The notes beneath the pieces were generated by a model. It was not told the origin of the DNA, searched no databases, and worked only from the letters and a program-made list of their open reading frames with translations. Positions 7,444-16,612 of a DNA stretch of 64,000 bases are shown piece after piece (position 1 is the stretch's first letter; every line of letters begins with the position of its first letter). The translations under genes and the position numbers were made by a program. Source of the stretch: Cyanobacteria bacterium FACHB-471 (GTDB lineage: Bacteria > Cyanobacteriota > Cyanobacteriia > Elainellales > Elainellaceae); assembly GCA_014695345.1 (NCBI GenBank), contig JACJOC010000012.1, positions 248,001 through 312,000 on the forward strand, given 5' to 3'.

Positions 7444-8205
7444 TTAAGGGCTGAATTGGCGATGGCTAATCTTTTTATAGCTGGGATCATCAGTGCCAAG
7501 TAAGGTGTCCCAAAAAGTAAAATACAGCCCGTAGTGGGTGGTGTACTTAAGATGATGAATGGAATGATGGGCAGGTCCAATAAACCACCGGCCGAGCCAA
7601 TGGTGAGGAAATGAAGCAGGTAAGCGATCGATCCCAAGATGGTTTAACGCTGCCCATACCGTCATCGTTGTAAGAACCGCAATCAGCGTAACGAAATGCA
7701 GCGGCATAACAAAGATGATGCCGACCAGGAAAAGCGACTGAACAACTGCCTCTAAAGGATCAAAAGCAAACGAAGTCCACGGGGTAGGATAGCGCGATCG
7801 GTGATGCCCCTGGTGCAGCCAGGGAAAGAGTGCTGGGTGGTGAAATAAGCGATGGGTAAAGTAAAAGTAGGCATCCTGGAGAACTAACACCGCGACATAA
7901 CTCGCTCCCAAATACCACAGCCCATACTGTTGAGGATAGCTGTACAAGCGGGTAATGCCCCAACCGTAAGCTGACAGGGTAAACGCTGCCGCTAGCGCAA
8001 AAACGCCTGCCGAAAGAACAGAGAGTTGAATATCACGTTGAATCGATCGCCAGGAAGGAGATCGATGCTGCGGGATACGATCAACAAAGGATTGACTGAA
8101 TCGCGAGTAGAACAATAAGTAAGTTCCTCCCGCTACCAGAAAATATCGCAACAAAATAATTCCAAAAAAAGCAATGCCGTAAAACCCAAACGATTGACTA
8201 ATCAA
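7444..8205 (-). CDS. Membrane di-iron hydroxylase (sterol desaturase / fatty acid hydroxylase superfamily)
   Basis: The 253-residue integral membrane protein carries the eight-histidine signature: HRLFHH (118-123), HQGHH (131-135), NHLG (His189) and HHSIHH (213-218). At least four hydrophobic segments surround these motifs. Superfamily members hydroxylate or desaturate lipids, sterols or carotenoids using di-iron and O2; no subgroup-specific feature lets me name the substrate, and carotenoid hydroxylase is possible. The start lies one base after the NACHT stop at 8207, a tight two-gene transcription unit. Confidence 0.85.
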   Translation of the reverse strand: MISQSFGFYGIAFFGIILLRYFLVAGGTYLLFYSRFSQSFVDRIPQHRSPSWRSIQRDIQLSVLSAGVFALAAAFTLSAYGWGITRLYSYPQQYGLWYLGASYVAVLVLQDAYFYFTHRLFHHPALFPWLHQGHHRSRYPTPWTSFAFDPLEAVVQSLFLVGIIFVMPLHFVTLIAVLTTMTVWAALNHLGIDRLPASFPHHWLGRWFIGPAHHSIHHLKYTTHYGLYFTFWDTLLGTDDPSYKKISHRQFSP

Positions 8206-8206
8206 T

Positions 8207-10534
8207 TTACTCTCCTTGCCACTCCCGATCTTCTAGTTCCTTTTGAGGCAACAGCAATGTAGTTTCAATCTCTTGCCGGATCGCTGCCGTGACTTCACAG
8301 TTACTATTCAAACAATCGACTAGAAGTTGATTAGCATCGTAGTAGCTTTGCAGAACTTGCTTTTGCTCCGAGCTAAACTGCCAGGAATGGTGAATACTTC
8401 GGTAATTGGCGGTTGTGTCCCGCAATTGTTTTATCCAGGCAGAATAGTGAGTTTGCCACCAAGTCTGAAACCGTTCTTGATTTTGATTAGGAGAGGGTAG
8501 CTGATCTCTCAACTGTTGAAGAGACTTATAAAACCCCGCATCTAAAACCATCACCATAATGTTGTTGAGTGCTTCGCCACACGCATTGGCATGGGCAAAA
8601 TCCTGACTGTGACTAATGGCGCACTCTAGCAACAAATTGTCCAGCGCCGCATCTAAAAACATTCCTTGATCCAGGGTGCTAGCTAGGGTGAAGTGAGTTG
8701 CCGTGTGAGGGGTTTGGGCAAGCGCAAGGTAAAACGCCCGTGAAGTTGCAACTTTGGGTTGGGATGAGAGGGTTTGAGATTTTTGGCTAGCCCACATCAA
8801 AAATTCTTGCAAATAGGGATCTTGGGCAACCAATCCATCAATCTGTTGCTTCATCAACTGCACCAACGAATCGGCGCTCCGCAACATAGCAGCTGTTAAC
8901 AAGAAAACTTCGCGCCAATGCTGATCGGTGATGTGGCTGACCAGTCCTCCTAGGGTTTGCTCTAATGCCCGCAAATTATGACTAGCAACGATTTTTCGTG
9001 CTGTAAAGTATTCTTGAAATGCCAGATAGGAAAACGAAAAAATTCCTCTTGCCCGCTCGGTCAGCAAGCCGTGTTGTGCCTCGATCGCATTCAACATAGC
9101 CTCGCTTTCGAGTTGCAGTTCCTCTGGCTCTAGGGGCACCCCCGGCAAGTTTCGCAAGTAGTCGCTGATGTACTGCTCGATTGTGCGCTGTTCAAAGAAG
9201 TATTGACCCTGTTCAAAAGTTACTGCTGCTAACTGACTCAGCAGTCTCAACTTTTGGGGCAACAAAAAACCCCGATACACATCATCACGTTCAACTCCTT
9301 TCGCTTCATCCCATTGACCTAGCAGCAGATCTAGCCCTTGCTTATAAAACTCACTTCGCTTAGTTGGAAACTTTTCTTGACCGTGAAACACCCAGCAAGC
9401 GAGATGCAAAAACAAAGGTGTAACCACTAGTTGCCGAAACTGCCAGTTTTCTGGCAAATCCAGCTTCTGAATAAACTGAGCAGCCTGCTCCTGTCCAGAT
9501 CGAGCCGTCGTTTGAGTGAGTGCCAAAAACCACTTTTGCGCGAAAATAGTAATTTGTGCTTGAGTAAAGGGGGCAATTTCTACATCCGTAAACCCTTGCA
9601 GTTGCAGCCTTTGGGCAGCAGTGCGACAGGACACAACAAATCGATTGCGGTGATACTGGTTAGAGAATTTGCGAATTTCTCTTAGAACGGCTGTTGCATC
9701 TTGGCTTAGCACCTCATCCATGCCGTCCAATAACAGCAAAACTCGCCCTGCTTGCAGTAAGGTTTCCAGCACAGAGGAGTTAGAAATTCCAGCGGTGAGA
9801 AAGGACTGACGAATGTAGCTTAAGAGGCTGAACTTGCCTGTATCTCTGGATTCTTCAGCAAAATCTCTCAAAGCGATGAAGATCGGCACTTGATGGGCAG
9901 CAAACTCACCTCGGTTGCACCGAATTGCTAAGTGCTGCAAAAAAGTAGTTTTGCCCACGCCTGGTTTGCCCAACACCCGAAGCTTTGAGTAGGTTTCAAC
10001 CGCCTGTATTCCCGGTATTTGCTTTTGCTCAACTGCTCCCAAACCTACGCGATCAAATTCAGAGGGTTTCAAGTTTTGCAAGTCAGCAATTTCAAGCCAC
10101 TGTTGACTGGCAATTTCCTCCAAAATATTCAGATCTACATAAATGTCATCCAGGCTAATAGGGCGACTGACATCGAGCAACTGCAAAATTCCGCACTGAT
10201 ATTGAATGGTATCTCGACGTTGCGATCGCACCTGTTGCACCAGCGCATCGATATTTTGAGAATCTAGAGAAACAGACCCAACCGTCTCTCCGAGTCCCGG
10301 AAAATCCGCCGGCGGATTTTCCGAAATTTCTCGCCAATCCAGGTCGAGGATCGAGCAAATAGATAGAAAAACTTGGCGATCGACAGGTTGTCCCGTAAAG
10401 AATCGCCAGATTGGTTGGCGGGTCTTTAGGTTTATTTCCCCTGCTAGATTTTCTTGAGTCCATTCTTTGATAGCAAATGCTCGTTTAGCCTGTTGAATGC
10501 CAGAAGGGGATGCTCGGAGCGATCGCTTGACCAT
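8207..10534 (-). CDS. NACHT-domain NTPase with N-terminal HTH
   Basis: The 775-residue STAND NTPase has three parts. Residues 12-70 form an HTH-like region (WTQENLAGEINLKTRQPIWRFF). A connector follows (CGILQLLDVSRPISLDDIYVDLNILEEI), as in other cyanobacterial NACHT proteins. The NACHT core has Walker A GKPGVGKTT (189-197) and Walker B VLLLLDGMDE (265-274), with a helical C-terminus lacking obvious WD40 or TPR repeats. NACHT proteins in bacteria include antiphage effectors and sensors (bNACHT), and cyanobacteria encode many. Immediately downstream is a membrane hydroxylase with a 1-bp gap. The start follows a long AT-rich divergent region. A defence or stress-sensing role is inference. Confidence 0.9.
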   Translation of the reverse strand: MVKRSLRASPSGIQQAKRAFAIKEWTQENLAGEINLKTRQPIWRFFTGQPVDRQVFLSICSILDLDWREISENPPADFPGLGETVGSVSLDSQNIDALVQQVRSQRRDTIQYQCGILQLLDVSRPISLDDIYVDLNILEEIASQQWLEIADLQNLKPSEFDRVGLGAVEQKQIPGIQAVETYSKLRVLGKPGVGKTTFLQHLAIRCNRGEFAAHQVPIFIALRDFAEESRDTGKFSLLSYIRQSFLTAGISNSSVLETLLQAGRVLLLLDGMDEVLSQDATAVLREIRKFSNQYHRNRFVVSCRTAAQRLQLQGFTDVEIAPFTQAQITIFAQKWFLALTQTTARSGQEQAAQFIQKLDLPENWQFRQLVVTPLFLHLACWVFHGQEKFPTKRSEFYKQGLDLLLGQWDEAKGVERDDVYRGFLLPQKLRLLSQLAAVTFEQGQYFFEQRTIEQYISDYLRNLPGVPLEPEELQLESEAMLNAIEAQHGLLTERARGIFSFSYLAFQEYFTARKIVASHNLRALEQTLGGLVSHITDQHWREVFLLTAAMLRSADSLVQLMKQQIDGLVAQDPYLQEFLMWASQKSQTLSSQPKVATSRAFYLALAQTPHTATHFTLASTLDQGMFLDAALDNLLLECAISHSQDFAHANACGEALNNIMVMVLDAGFYKSLQQLRDQLPSPNQNQERFQTWWQTHYSAWIKQLRDTTANYRSIHHSWQFSSEQKQVLQSYYDANQLLVDCLNSNCEVTAAIRQEIETTLLLPQKELEDREWQGE

Positions 10535-10966
10535 AAAATAAATAGCTCATATCTTAGGCGGAGAAATTTAAACTTTTATAAAAAATATACATTTCATCGG
10601 TTCTTTTATGTTAACTGCCTTTCAAGGTAGTGAAATAATACATATCCTAAAGACACTGCGCTAATCTTCGTTGGGTTGAAATTAAATCAAACACTTCTGC
10701 TGCAAAAAATAATCCCTGTTTTCCTAGGAAGTTTCCTTAAAGTTCTCCTTTAACTCTTCGTTTCAGTACTTTCAGGCTGATTCGCCTTTCGCCTTATCAG
10801 AATATTGGCTAACATCAAATTTCAATGTTTTGTAACGAACTAAAACATGACGATCGCAATCTTATACCCCTAATTTTTTTGCCGAATAGATCTGAGAACT
10901 ACACTAGAGAAAGGAAATCCCGATAAATCACGATCAGGAAGCAATTTTGAACACTCTGAGGAAGAC
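10535..10966. other. AT-rich divergent intergenic region
   Basis: This 432-nt region lies between the divergent NACHT gene and the phosphoesterase gene and should hold both promoters. A TACACT at 10900-10905 could be a -10 box for the plus-strand gene. I see no ORF, RNA gene or clear repeat. It is markedly more AT-rich than its flanks, which fits a regulated or acquired gene, but proves neither. Confidence 0.5.
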
Positions 10967-11422
10967 ATGCAGGTTGGCGTAATCTCTGACACACACGGGC
11001 TGTTGCGCCCTGAAGCAGTAGCGGCTCTGGCAAATTCTGAGCTAATTCTTCATGCGGGGGATATTGGTAACCCGGAAGTTTTGGCAGAGTTGGAAGCGAT
11101 CGCCCCTGTAGTTGCAGTGCGTGGCAACAATGATACGGATGAATGGGCAAAGGCGATCGCTGAACGTCAAACTCTCAAAATTGAAGATGTATCCGTTCAT
11201 ATCCTGCACATCGGACGAGAGTTCAATCTGTTTGAAACCACCGGTGTACAGGTTGTGATTAGCGGACATTCCCACAAGCCGTCGATTGTAGAAAACAATG
11301 GAATTCTTTTTCTCAACCCAGGAAGTGCTGGGCCAAGACGATTTAAGTTACCGATCTCAGTGGCTCACCTGCGCGTAGAGGGAAAAGCTGTCCACGCAGA
11401 AATTGTGGAACTGGCCGTATAA
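10967..11422 (+). CDS. YfcE/MJ0936-type metallophosphoesterase
   Basis: The 151-residue protein shows the calcineurin-like phosphoesterase motifs in order: GVISDTHG (D8, H10), LHAGDIG, VRGNND, and GHSHKP near the C-terminus, then NPGSAGPRR. This is the small YfcE/YsnB branch, which hydrolyses phosphodiesters such as bis-pNPP in vitro and whose natural substrate is unknown. Two metal ions would be bound by the Asp/His/Asn set seen here. GAGGAAG precedes the ATG. A small unknown gene follows within 26 nt. Confidence 0.93.
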   Translation: MQVGVISDTHGLLRPEAVAALANSELILHAGDIGNPEVLAELEAIAPVVAVRGNNDTDEWAKAIAERQTLKIEDVSVHILHIGREFNLFETTGVQVVISGHSHKPSIVENNGILFLNPGSAGPRRFKLPISVAHLRVEGKAVHAEIVELAV

Positions 11423-11447
11423 AGTGAGTTTTTGAGTGACTGATTCA

Positions 11448-11711
11448 ATGTCCGACCTCTCTCCCCAAAGCGTTGCTGAGCAGCTTCTGGCTGATTTTCG
11501 CCAAGAGCAACAACTGGTGAATCTAATCATTCAAGGCTGCATTGAACATCGTTGGGCAGTTGGAGAAGCAGAAAAAGAGATATCCAAAGCGATGATTTAC
11601 AATGCCTTCGAAACCTATGCGGTTGAACGAGGGATTCCCCTAGAGCAAGCAGAACAATTCTGTGAACAGCATCTAGATGAGTTGATTCAACGAGTGCAAT
11701 CAGCCCTTTGA
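11448..11711 (+). CDS. Small acidic helical protein, unknown
   Basis: Starting at ATG 11448, the 87-residue product is acidic and predicted helical, with repeated Glu/Gln-rich segments (EQLLADFRQEQQLVNLI, LEQAEQFCEQHLDELIQRV). A longer frame begins at a GTG at 11436. There is no signal peptide or membrane segment. It lies 25 nt downstream of the phosphoesterase and is probably cotranscribed. No family recognised. Confidence 0.7.
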   Translation: MSDLSPQSVAEQLLADFRQEQQLVNLIIQGCIEHRWAVGEAEKEISKAMIYNAFETYAVERGIPLEQAEQFCEQHLDELIQRVQSAL

Positions 11712-11750
11712 TTTGTTTGGAAATTTAGGAGCGCCCCAGCAACTTAATTC

Positions 11751-13847
11751 TTAATTGTGCTCCTCATTCAAAACCTCCTGTTGAATTGGCAACTCGATGA
11801 TAAATTCAGCTCCTTGCCCCAGTGTGGAAATACACTGTAAGTTTCCTCCATGCCTTTCGGTGATAATCCGATAGCTGATGGATAGCCCTAACCCTGTTCC
11901 CTTACCGACCGATTTAGTCGTGAAGAAAGGGTCAAACAATTGCCGTTGAGTGGTTTCGGAAATACCTGACCCATTGTCTGCAATCCGAATAGCAATCCGT
12001 TGAGAGTTGAGCCTCTGGGTTCTGATCCAGATTGTTGCTGATAGCTCCGGATGTAACTGAAAGTGCTGCTGATATTCCTCTAGTGCATCAATTGCATTGC
12101 TCAAAATATTCATAAAGACTTGATTAATTTGCCCGGCATCGCACTCTACCAAAGGCAGTTCATCATACTCTTTGATGATAGTAATGCCCGCAAATCCTAA
12201 CTTAGCTTTGAGTCGGCTTTGCAGAATTAACAGCGTACTTTCAAGTCCCTCATGTAGGTCGGATGGTTTGAAAGTTGCACCATCGATACGAGAGAAGTTT
12301 CGCAATGCCAAAACGATCTCTTGGATGCGATCGACTCCAACCTGCATAGAGGACAGCAGCTTGGGCAGATCATCTATCAAGAAATCCAGGTCGATTGAGT
12401 TAGCTTCTGCCTGAATTTCGGGTGCAGGGCAGCAATAGTATTGTTGATAGCGCTCCAGCAACCCCAGTAAATCATGAATGTAACTGTTGGCATAAGTGAG
12501 ATTGCCCGCAATGAAAGTTAGGGGATTATTAATTTCATGGGCAACGCCTGCAACAAGCTGTCCGAGAGAAGACATCTTCTCACTGTGAATGAGCTGAGTT
12601 TGGGTTTCTTTCAGTTGCCATAGAGCTTGTTCTAGCTGTTGAGCGTATGTTCGCAAATAGTTTTCTGAGCTACGCAGTTGCAGTTCCACCTGATGACGTT
12701 CTGCCATTTCTGCCAACAGGTCTTCATTGGTTCTTCTTAGGGCGATAGTACGCTGTTCAACTCGTTGCTCTAACTCCTCTTTGGATTGACTCAATGCTTG
12801 CTGAGAGTGTTCTAATGTGACTAACAACTGATTGAGCATCCTAATCAAACGGGACAGCTCGTCGCGACCACCCTCCTGTAAGCGCAAGGATAAGTCTTCG
12901 GTATCACGAATATTGCTAACTTCCCGGCTCAGCCTGGTTAGTCTGGATAAAACGAGCTTTTCTAGTAGCACTAGGGTGACGATGCCAAACAGCAAACCAG
13001 TAGAGAATAGGACTTGAATCAAGTACCTCCAGCTTCTTAGCCCCTTGTGATAAACGTCTCGCTCACTGTCTACCCGTATCAGCAGAGCAGGATTGTTGTA
13101 GATGTCGCGGATTTGAGTATAGCCAGCAATGCGATCGCGGCTTAGGGGTTCTACATAAATGGATGAAGAGTCACCTAGAGCCATCTGTGCTGCCCGAAAG
13201 TCCTCAGGCAAGGGCTGTTGTGCAGGAAAAGCAGCGATCGATAGGTGAGTTAATGCTTCCAGCTTCTTAAATTTAGATGCATCCAGGCATCGTCCAAAAA
13301 TTAAAGTGCCTCGTATGGGGCCAGAGCGATCGCTGCGTCGAATCGGTTGTGAGGCAACTAGAAAGGGGACTTCGGGCAGCATCAGAATGCCGCTCAGTTT
13401 GCTCTCAAGTTCAGCGTGACGCGCCAAACGGGGATGATTAGTCAGGTGTTCTTGTAAGCCTGAGGGCAAAGGAGTGACTTCATGCTTTTGAAGATCAAAA
13501 CCTTGAGCAAAAACAATCTTCCCAGCTTGGTTGATGTAAACAACAAGATTTAGTTTGAAATTAGCAATGGAACTGTTATCTAAATTTCCTGCAATGTATG
13601 CTGCGTTGCGATCTTCAATGAACTGATAGGTTTCATCCCAAGGCGACCAATCCCCTACCATTGCCTCTAACTCTGCCATATCATTGGCGATCGCATCTGA
13701 GACTCGTTGAACATTCTGGTAAGTCTGCTGTATTTCAACCCGTTCAAACCCGGTCAACCAAATCCGGGAGAGAACCAGCGACAGCACCAGCAGCAAACCC
13801 AGCAAAGTAGCCGCAATGATCAAGAGCGTCTTGTGGCGAAGCGTCAC
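11751..13847 (-). CDS. CHASE4-HAMP sensor histidine kinase
   Basis: The 698-residue kinase has an N-terminal membrane helix (residues 8-33) and a CHASE4-type extracytoplasmic sensor (about 35-270, with DWSPWDETYQFI). A second membrane helix (275-298), HAMP (about 299-350), a coiled coil (350-425), the HisKA phospho-acceptor box (GQLVAGVAHEINNPL, His437) and a HATPase domain follow (DNGSGI, DPFFTTKSVGKGTGLGL). This last part senses and autophosphorylates; the ligand of CHASE4 is unknown. No response regulator is adjacent, so its partner is elsewhere. The gene converges on the small plus-strand gene at 11448-11711. Confidence 0.93.
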   Translation of the reverse strand: MTLRHKTLLIIAATLLGLLLVLSLVLSRIWLTGFERVEIQQTYQNVQRVSDAIANDMAELEAMVGDWSPWDETYQFIEDRNAAYIAGNLDNSSIANFKLNLVVYINQAGKIVFAQGFDLQKHEVTPLPSGLQEHLTNHPRLARHAELESKLSGILMLPEVPFLVASQPIRRSDRSGPIRGTLIFGRCLDASKFKKLEALTHLSIAAFPAQQPLPEDFRAAQMALGDSSSIYVEPLSRDRIAGYTQIRDIYNNPALLIRVDSERDVYHKGLRSWRYLIQVLFSTGLLFGIVTLVLLEKLVLSRLTRLSREVSNIRDTEDLSLRLQEGGRDELSRLIRMLNQLLVTLEHSQQALSQSKEELEQRVEQRTIALRRTNEDLLAEMAERHQVELQLRSSENYLRTYAQQLEQALWQLKETQTQLIHSEKMSSLGQLVAGVAHEINNPLTFIAGNLTYANSYIHDLLGLLERYQQYYCCPAPEIQAEANSIDLDFLIDDLPKLLSSMQVGVDRIQEIVLALRNFSRIDGATFKPSDLHEGLESTLLILQSRLKAKLGFAGITIIKEYDELPLVECDAGQINQVFMNILSNAIDALEEYQQHFQLHPELSATIWIRTQRLNSQRIAIRIADNGSGISETTQRQLFDPFFTTKSVGKGTGLGLSISYRIITERHGGNLQCISTLGQGAEFIIELPIQQEVLNEEHN

Positions 13848-14123
13848 AGCATTAGTTCCTTACCATTACGGCAATCTCGTTCTGCTTGACTTAACCTTAA
13901 GTAGATGAAAAACCCTGCTCAATCAAGCGTTCTATCGCACCCGCTTTCATATAGAACATAACTGAGGTACTTTACCTGAACTGATACCTATATTTGCTCT
14001 TTCGCTATGAAAATAGAACCTACTGATATAACCGATATATTAGCTAACCGAAACCAAGCAAGAAGGGATCTATCAAGCTAGTTCTCTAGTAGGTCGCACA
14101 CTGATCTAGTTTCTAGTTTGAAT

Positions 14124-14771
14124 CTAGCTTGTTGCGGGTGTGAACGGGCTTTCTCCTACAGAAAGCTTCACTTGTTCGTCTAACTTGGACGCAATTTCTT
14201 GCAGAGATGTAAGCGGCGTTGGATGATTTGGGTGAATGATAAACACGGTGTTGAGCATTGCACCTCTGCGAAATAGCCCGATGTCTGCTGCACCGATCGC
14301 CTCTACTGTTCCTCTAAACCCAACTGCTGAATCACCAATACCTTTTAATTCCAGGAATTCTAAATCTGCCGGTTTTTCTTGCCCCAACAGTTGAGATAAT
14401 GCATCTGGATTGCTTAACATGGCATCCAAAAATGCCTCACCAAGAGCAGAATTTGACTCACTATCCCCAAAGATATTGCTGATTGGCGATGAGGTCACAC
14501 AAACCCGTTCAATGATCTCACCGTCTTGCTGCAAGGCAAAGGCATATCCCTGAGCTTCAGCCGCCTCACAGTTGGCGATCGCCCCGGAGGAGCTGTTTTG
14601 CATCCCCTCACTCGAATAGTAAGTAAACCCAGGCGGCAAGTCCTCTAGAGTGAGTAGCGGTGTAGATGTGGATGCCCAAGCAGCGTGGTTAGACAGTGAG
14701 AAGGTCAAAACACAGGTCAACCAAATCAACAGAACTGCAAAAGTGAGTATTTTAGCTATCGGTTTAACCAT
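14124..14771 (-). CDS. Exported protein of unknown function
   Basis: The 215-residue product begins with a signal peptide: MVKPIAKI, a hydrophobic core to about residue 28, and a probable AWA/S cleavage at 31-33. The mature part starts LLTLEDLPPGFTYYS and contains two cysteines that might pair (NCEAAE and ERVCVT). The pattern of a short LEDLPPGF start is seen in other cyanobacterial secreted unknowns. Divergent from the SLH-WG gene with about 105 nt between start codons. Confidence 0.75.
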   Translation of the reverse strand: MVKPIAKILTFAVLLIWLTCVLTFSLSNHAAWASTSTPLLTLEDLPPGFTYYSSEGMQNSSSGAIANCEAAEAQGYAFALQQDGEIIERVCVTSSPISNIFGDSESNSALGEAFLDAMLSNPDALSQLLGQEKPADLEFLELKGIGDSAVGFRGTVEAIGAADIGLFRRGAMLNTVFIIHPNHPTPLTSLQEIASKLDEQVKLSVGESPFTPATS

Positions 14772-14877
14772 TAATTTTTATACACTCACAGGGGAAATTT
14801 AGATCTTAGCGTTTGAAGAGAGCATATTAAGTTCTGTGCTTTATGATGAACACCCTCATCCCTCTCAATTTATGGTT

Positions 14878-16488
14878 ATGAATCTATTGAAACCGATTCT
14901 TCTGAGAAGTAAAGTTTCACTCCTGACTGTCGCTCTGTGGGGTGTGGTTAGCCCGATCGCCCTTGCTTTTTCTGATACACAAAGCCATTGGGCAAATCCT
15001 TGCATCAACCAACTATCGAGTCAGCGTCTCGTCAGTGGCTATCCTGACAACAGTTTTAGACCCCAATCGACGCTCACCCGTGCAGAGTTTGCGATTCTGA
15101 TGCTCAATGCCTTTCCACGGGTTGAGCCAACTCGACAAGCGCCTGCTTTCAGCGATGTGCCGACTAGCCACTGGGCGTATCGGGCAATTCGAGATGCTTA
15201 TGCGCGGCAGTTTTTCTCTGGCTATCCAGATGGCAGCTTTCAACCGTCACAGCCAATTCCTCGGACTCAGGCGATCGCCATCCTCGCTAATGCCGCAAAC
15301 ATGAGTAGCTCCGAAGCACCAGAAGCCACTCTACAGCGATATTTTGACGATGCCCAGCAGGTACCAGCTTACGCACGACGGGCGATCGCTGCGGGAACCG
15401 TTGGACGCATTGTGGTCAACTATCCTAATGTGCGTCAGCTTCGCCCCAATCAGCCGACAACAAGAGGTGAAGTAGCAGCGCTGCTGTGCCAATCTCTCAA
15501 TTTGCCGCGTACCGTTCCTTTGGAATATGTGGGGGGCGATCGCAGCCTGTTTGCAATTCCACCCGAGATGGGTGGTGTGTCTCACTTTTCAGCAGGCTTA
15601 GCAACTGTTTACGTAAATGGCAAGCTAGGCTACATGGATACGCAAGGAACCATTGTGATTCAACCGCAGTTTGATGAAGCGTTGCCCTTCTCAGAAGAAC
15701 TGGCGGCTGTTCGGGTAGGAGAGCGTTGGGGCTTCATTGACCGAACTGGGCAACTCGTCATTCAGCCGCAGTTCAACTATGTTCCAGAAGGCTTCTCAGA
15801 CGGACTGGCGAGAGTTTTTACCAATAATGGTGAAGTTGGCTTTATCAATAAGACAGGGCAGTTTGTGATTCAGCCCCAACTGTATAGCACCACTGCTTTT
15901 TCAGAAGGGTTGGCTAGTTTTAGCGTCAATGGCAATTGGGGCTACATGGATAAGACAGGGGCGATCGCCATTGAACCTCAATTTAAGGACGCGAAAACTT
16001 TTGCTGACGGATTAGCCCCTGTGCAGATAACCAGCGGCTATTGGGGTTACATCAATCGCAGCGGTGAAATGGTGGTTGAGCCCCAATTTGCTAATGCTGA
16101 ACCTTTTTCTGAAGGCTTAGCCGCCGTTGAAATGAGCGTAGCTGATGCGTCCAATCGCTGGGGCTACATCGATCGCAACGGCAGTACCGTGATTCCGGCC
16201 CAGTTCTATCTTCCCAACTACGAATTCCGGGGCAGCGTATTGACTGCTTTCTCGGGTGGCATCGCAATGGCTCGTATTGGCGATCAGGTTGGTTTTGTCG
16301 ATCGCTCCGGTCGATGGACCGTAATACCTAATGCAGTGGCTCTACATAGCGTTTCGGCAGGTTTAGCCAAGGTGAACGTCGGTGGAACCTGGGTTAGAGG
16401 ACAAACGGGTTGCACTCACAGTGACGGCTGTTTTTACAGCATCAATTTGCAGGGAGGCAAGTGGGGGTACATTCGGGTGCCTCGATAA
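14878..16488 (+). CDS. SLH-domain protein fused to WG repeats
   Basis: From the ATG at 14878 the product is about 536 aa, with a signal peptide ending near ALAFS. Three SLH modules follow (FSDTQSHWANPCI..GYPDNSFRPQSTLTRAEF; FSDVPTSHWAYRAI..GYPDGSFQPSQPIPRTQAI; a weaker third with YPNVRQLRPNQPTTRGE). The rest is about eight WG repeats of the form GKxGYMDxxGxxVIxPQFD. SLH modules bind peptidoglycan-linked polymer, so the WG beta domain should face the periplasm or surface; WG function is unknown. A longer GTG-started frame begins at 14836 but would put extra residues before the signal peptide. Confidence 0.88.
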   Translation: MNLLKPILLRSKVSLLTVALWGVVSPIALAFSDTQSHWANPCINQLSSQRLVSGYPDNSFRPQSTLTRAEFAILMLNAFPRVEPTRQAPAFSDVPTSHWAYRAIRDAYARQFFSGYPDGSFQPSQPIPRTQAIAILANAANMSSSEAPEATLQRYFDDAQQVPAYARRAIAAGTVGRIVVNYPNVRQLRPNQPTTRGEVAALLCQSLNLPRTVPLEYVGGDRSLFAIPPEMGGVSHFSAGLATVYVNGKLGYMDTQGTIVIQPQFDEALPFSEELAAVRVGERWGFIDRTGQLVIQPQFNYVPEGFSDGLARVFTNNGEVGFINKTGQFVIQPQLYSTTAFSEGLASFSVNGNWGYMDKTGAIAIEPQFKDAKTFADGLAPVQITSGYWGYINRSGEMVVEPQFANAEPFSEGLAAVEMSVADASNRWGYIDRNGSTVIPAQFYLPNYEFRGSVLTAFSGGIAMARIGDQVGFVDRSGRWTVIPNAVALHSVSAGLAKVNVGGTWVRGQTGCTHSDGCFYSINLQGGKWGYIRVPR

Positions 16489-16504
16489 AATTAGCGAATG
16501 TCCC

Positions 16505-16577
16505 TGTAAAGGCTTAGCGTTCGGGCAAAGAATCTTGGTCTATTCCGGAGCTATCCGCCGAATGCCAAGCCCTTACA
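16505..16577. repeat. Palindromic repeat element, copy 1
   Basis: A 73-bp element has imperfect inverted ends: TGTAAAGGCTTAGCGTTCGG at the left and CCGAATGCCAAGCCCTTACA at the right, with an unrelated-looking centre containing TCTATTCC. The second copy is at 32587-32657 with the same ends and TCTATTCC. It lies between the converging SLH-WG and ilvA genes. It resembles short palindromic MITE-like elements common in cyanobacterial intergenic DNA. Confidence 0.7.
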
Positions 16578-16612
16578 TATCTTGGGTTACGATTCAGCTT
16601 TTCAAACATCAT

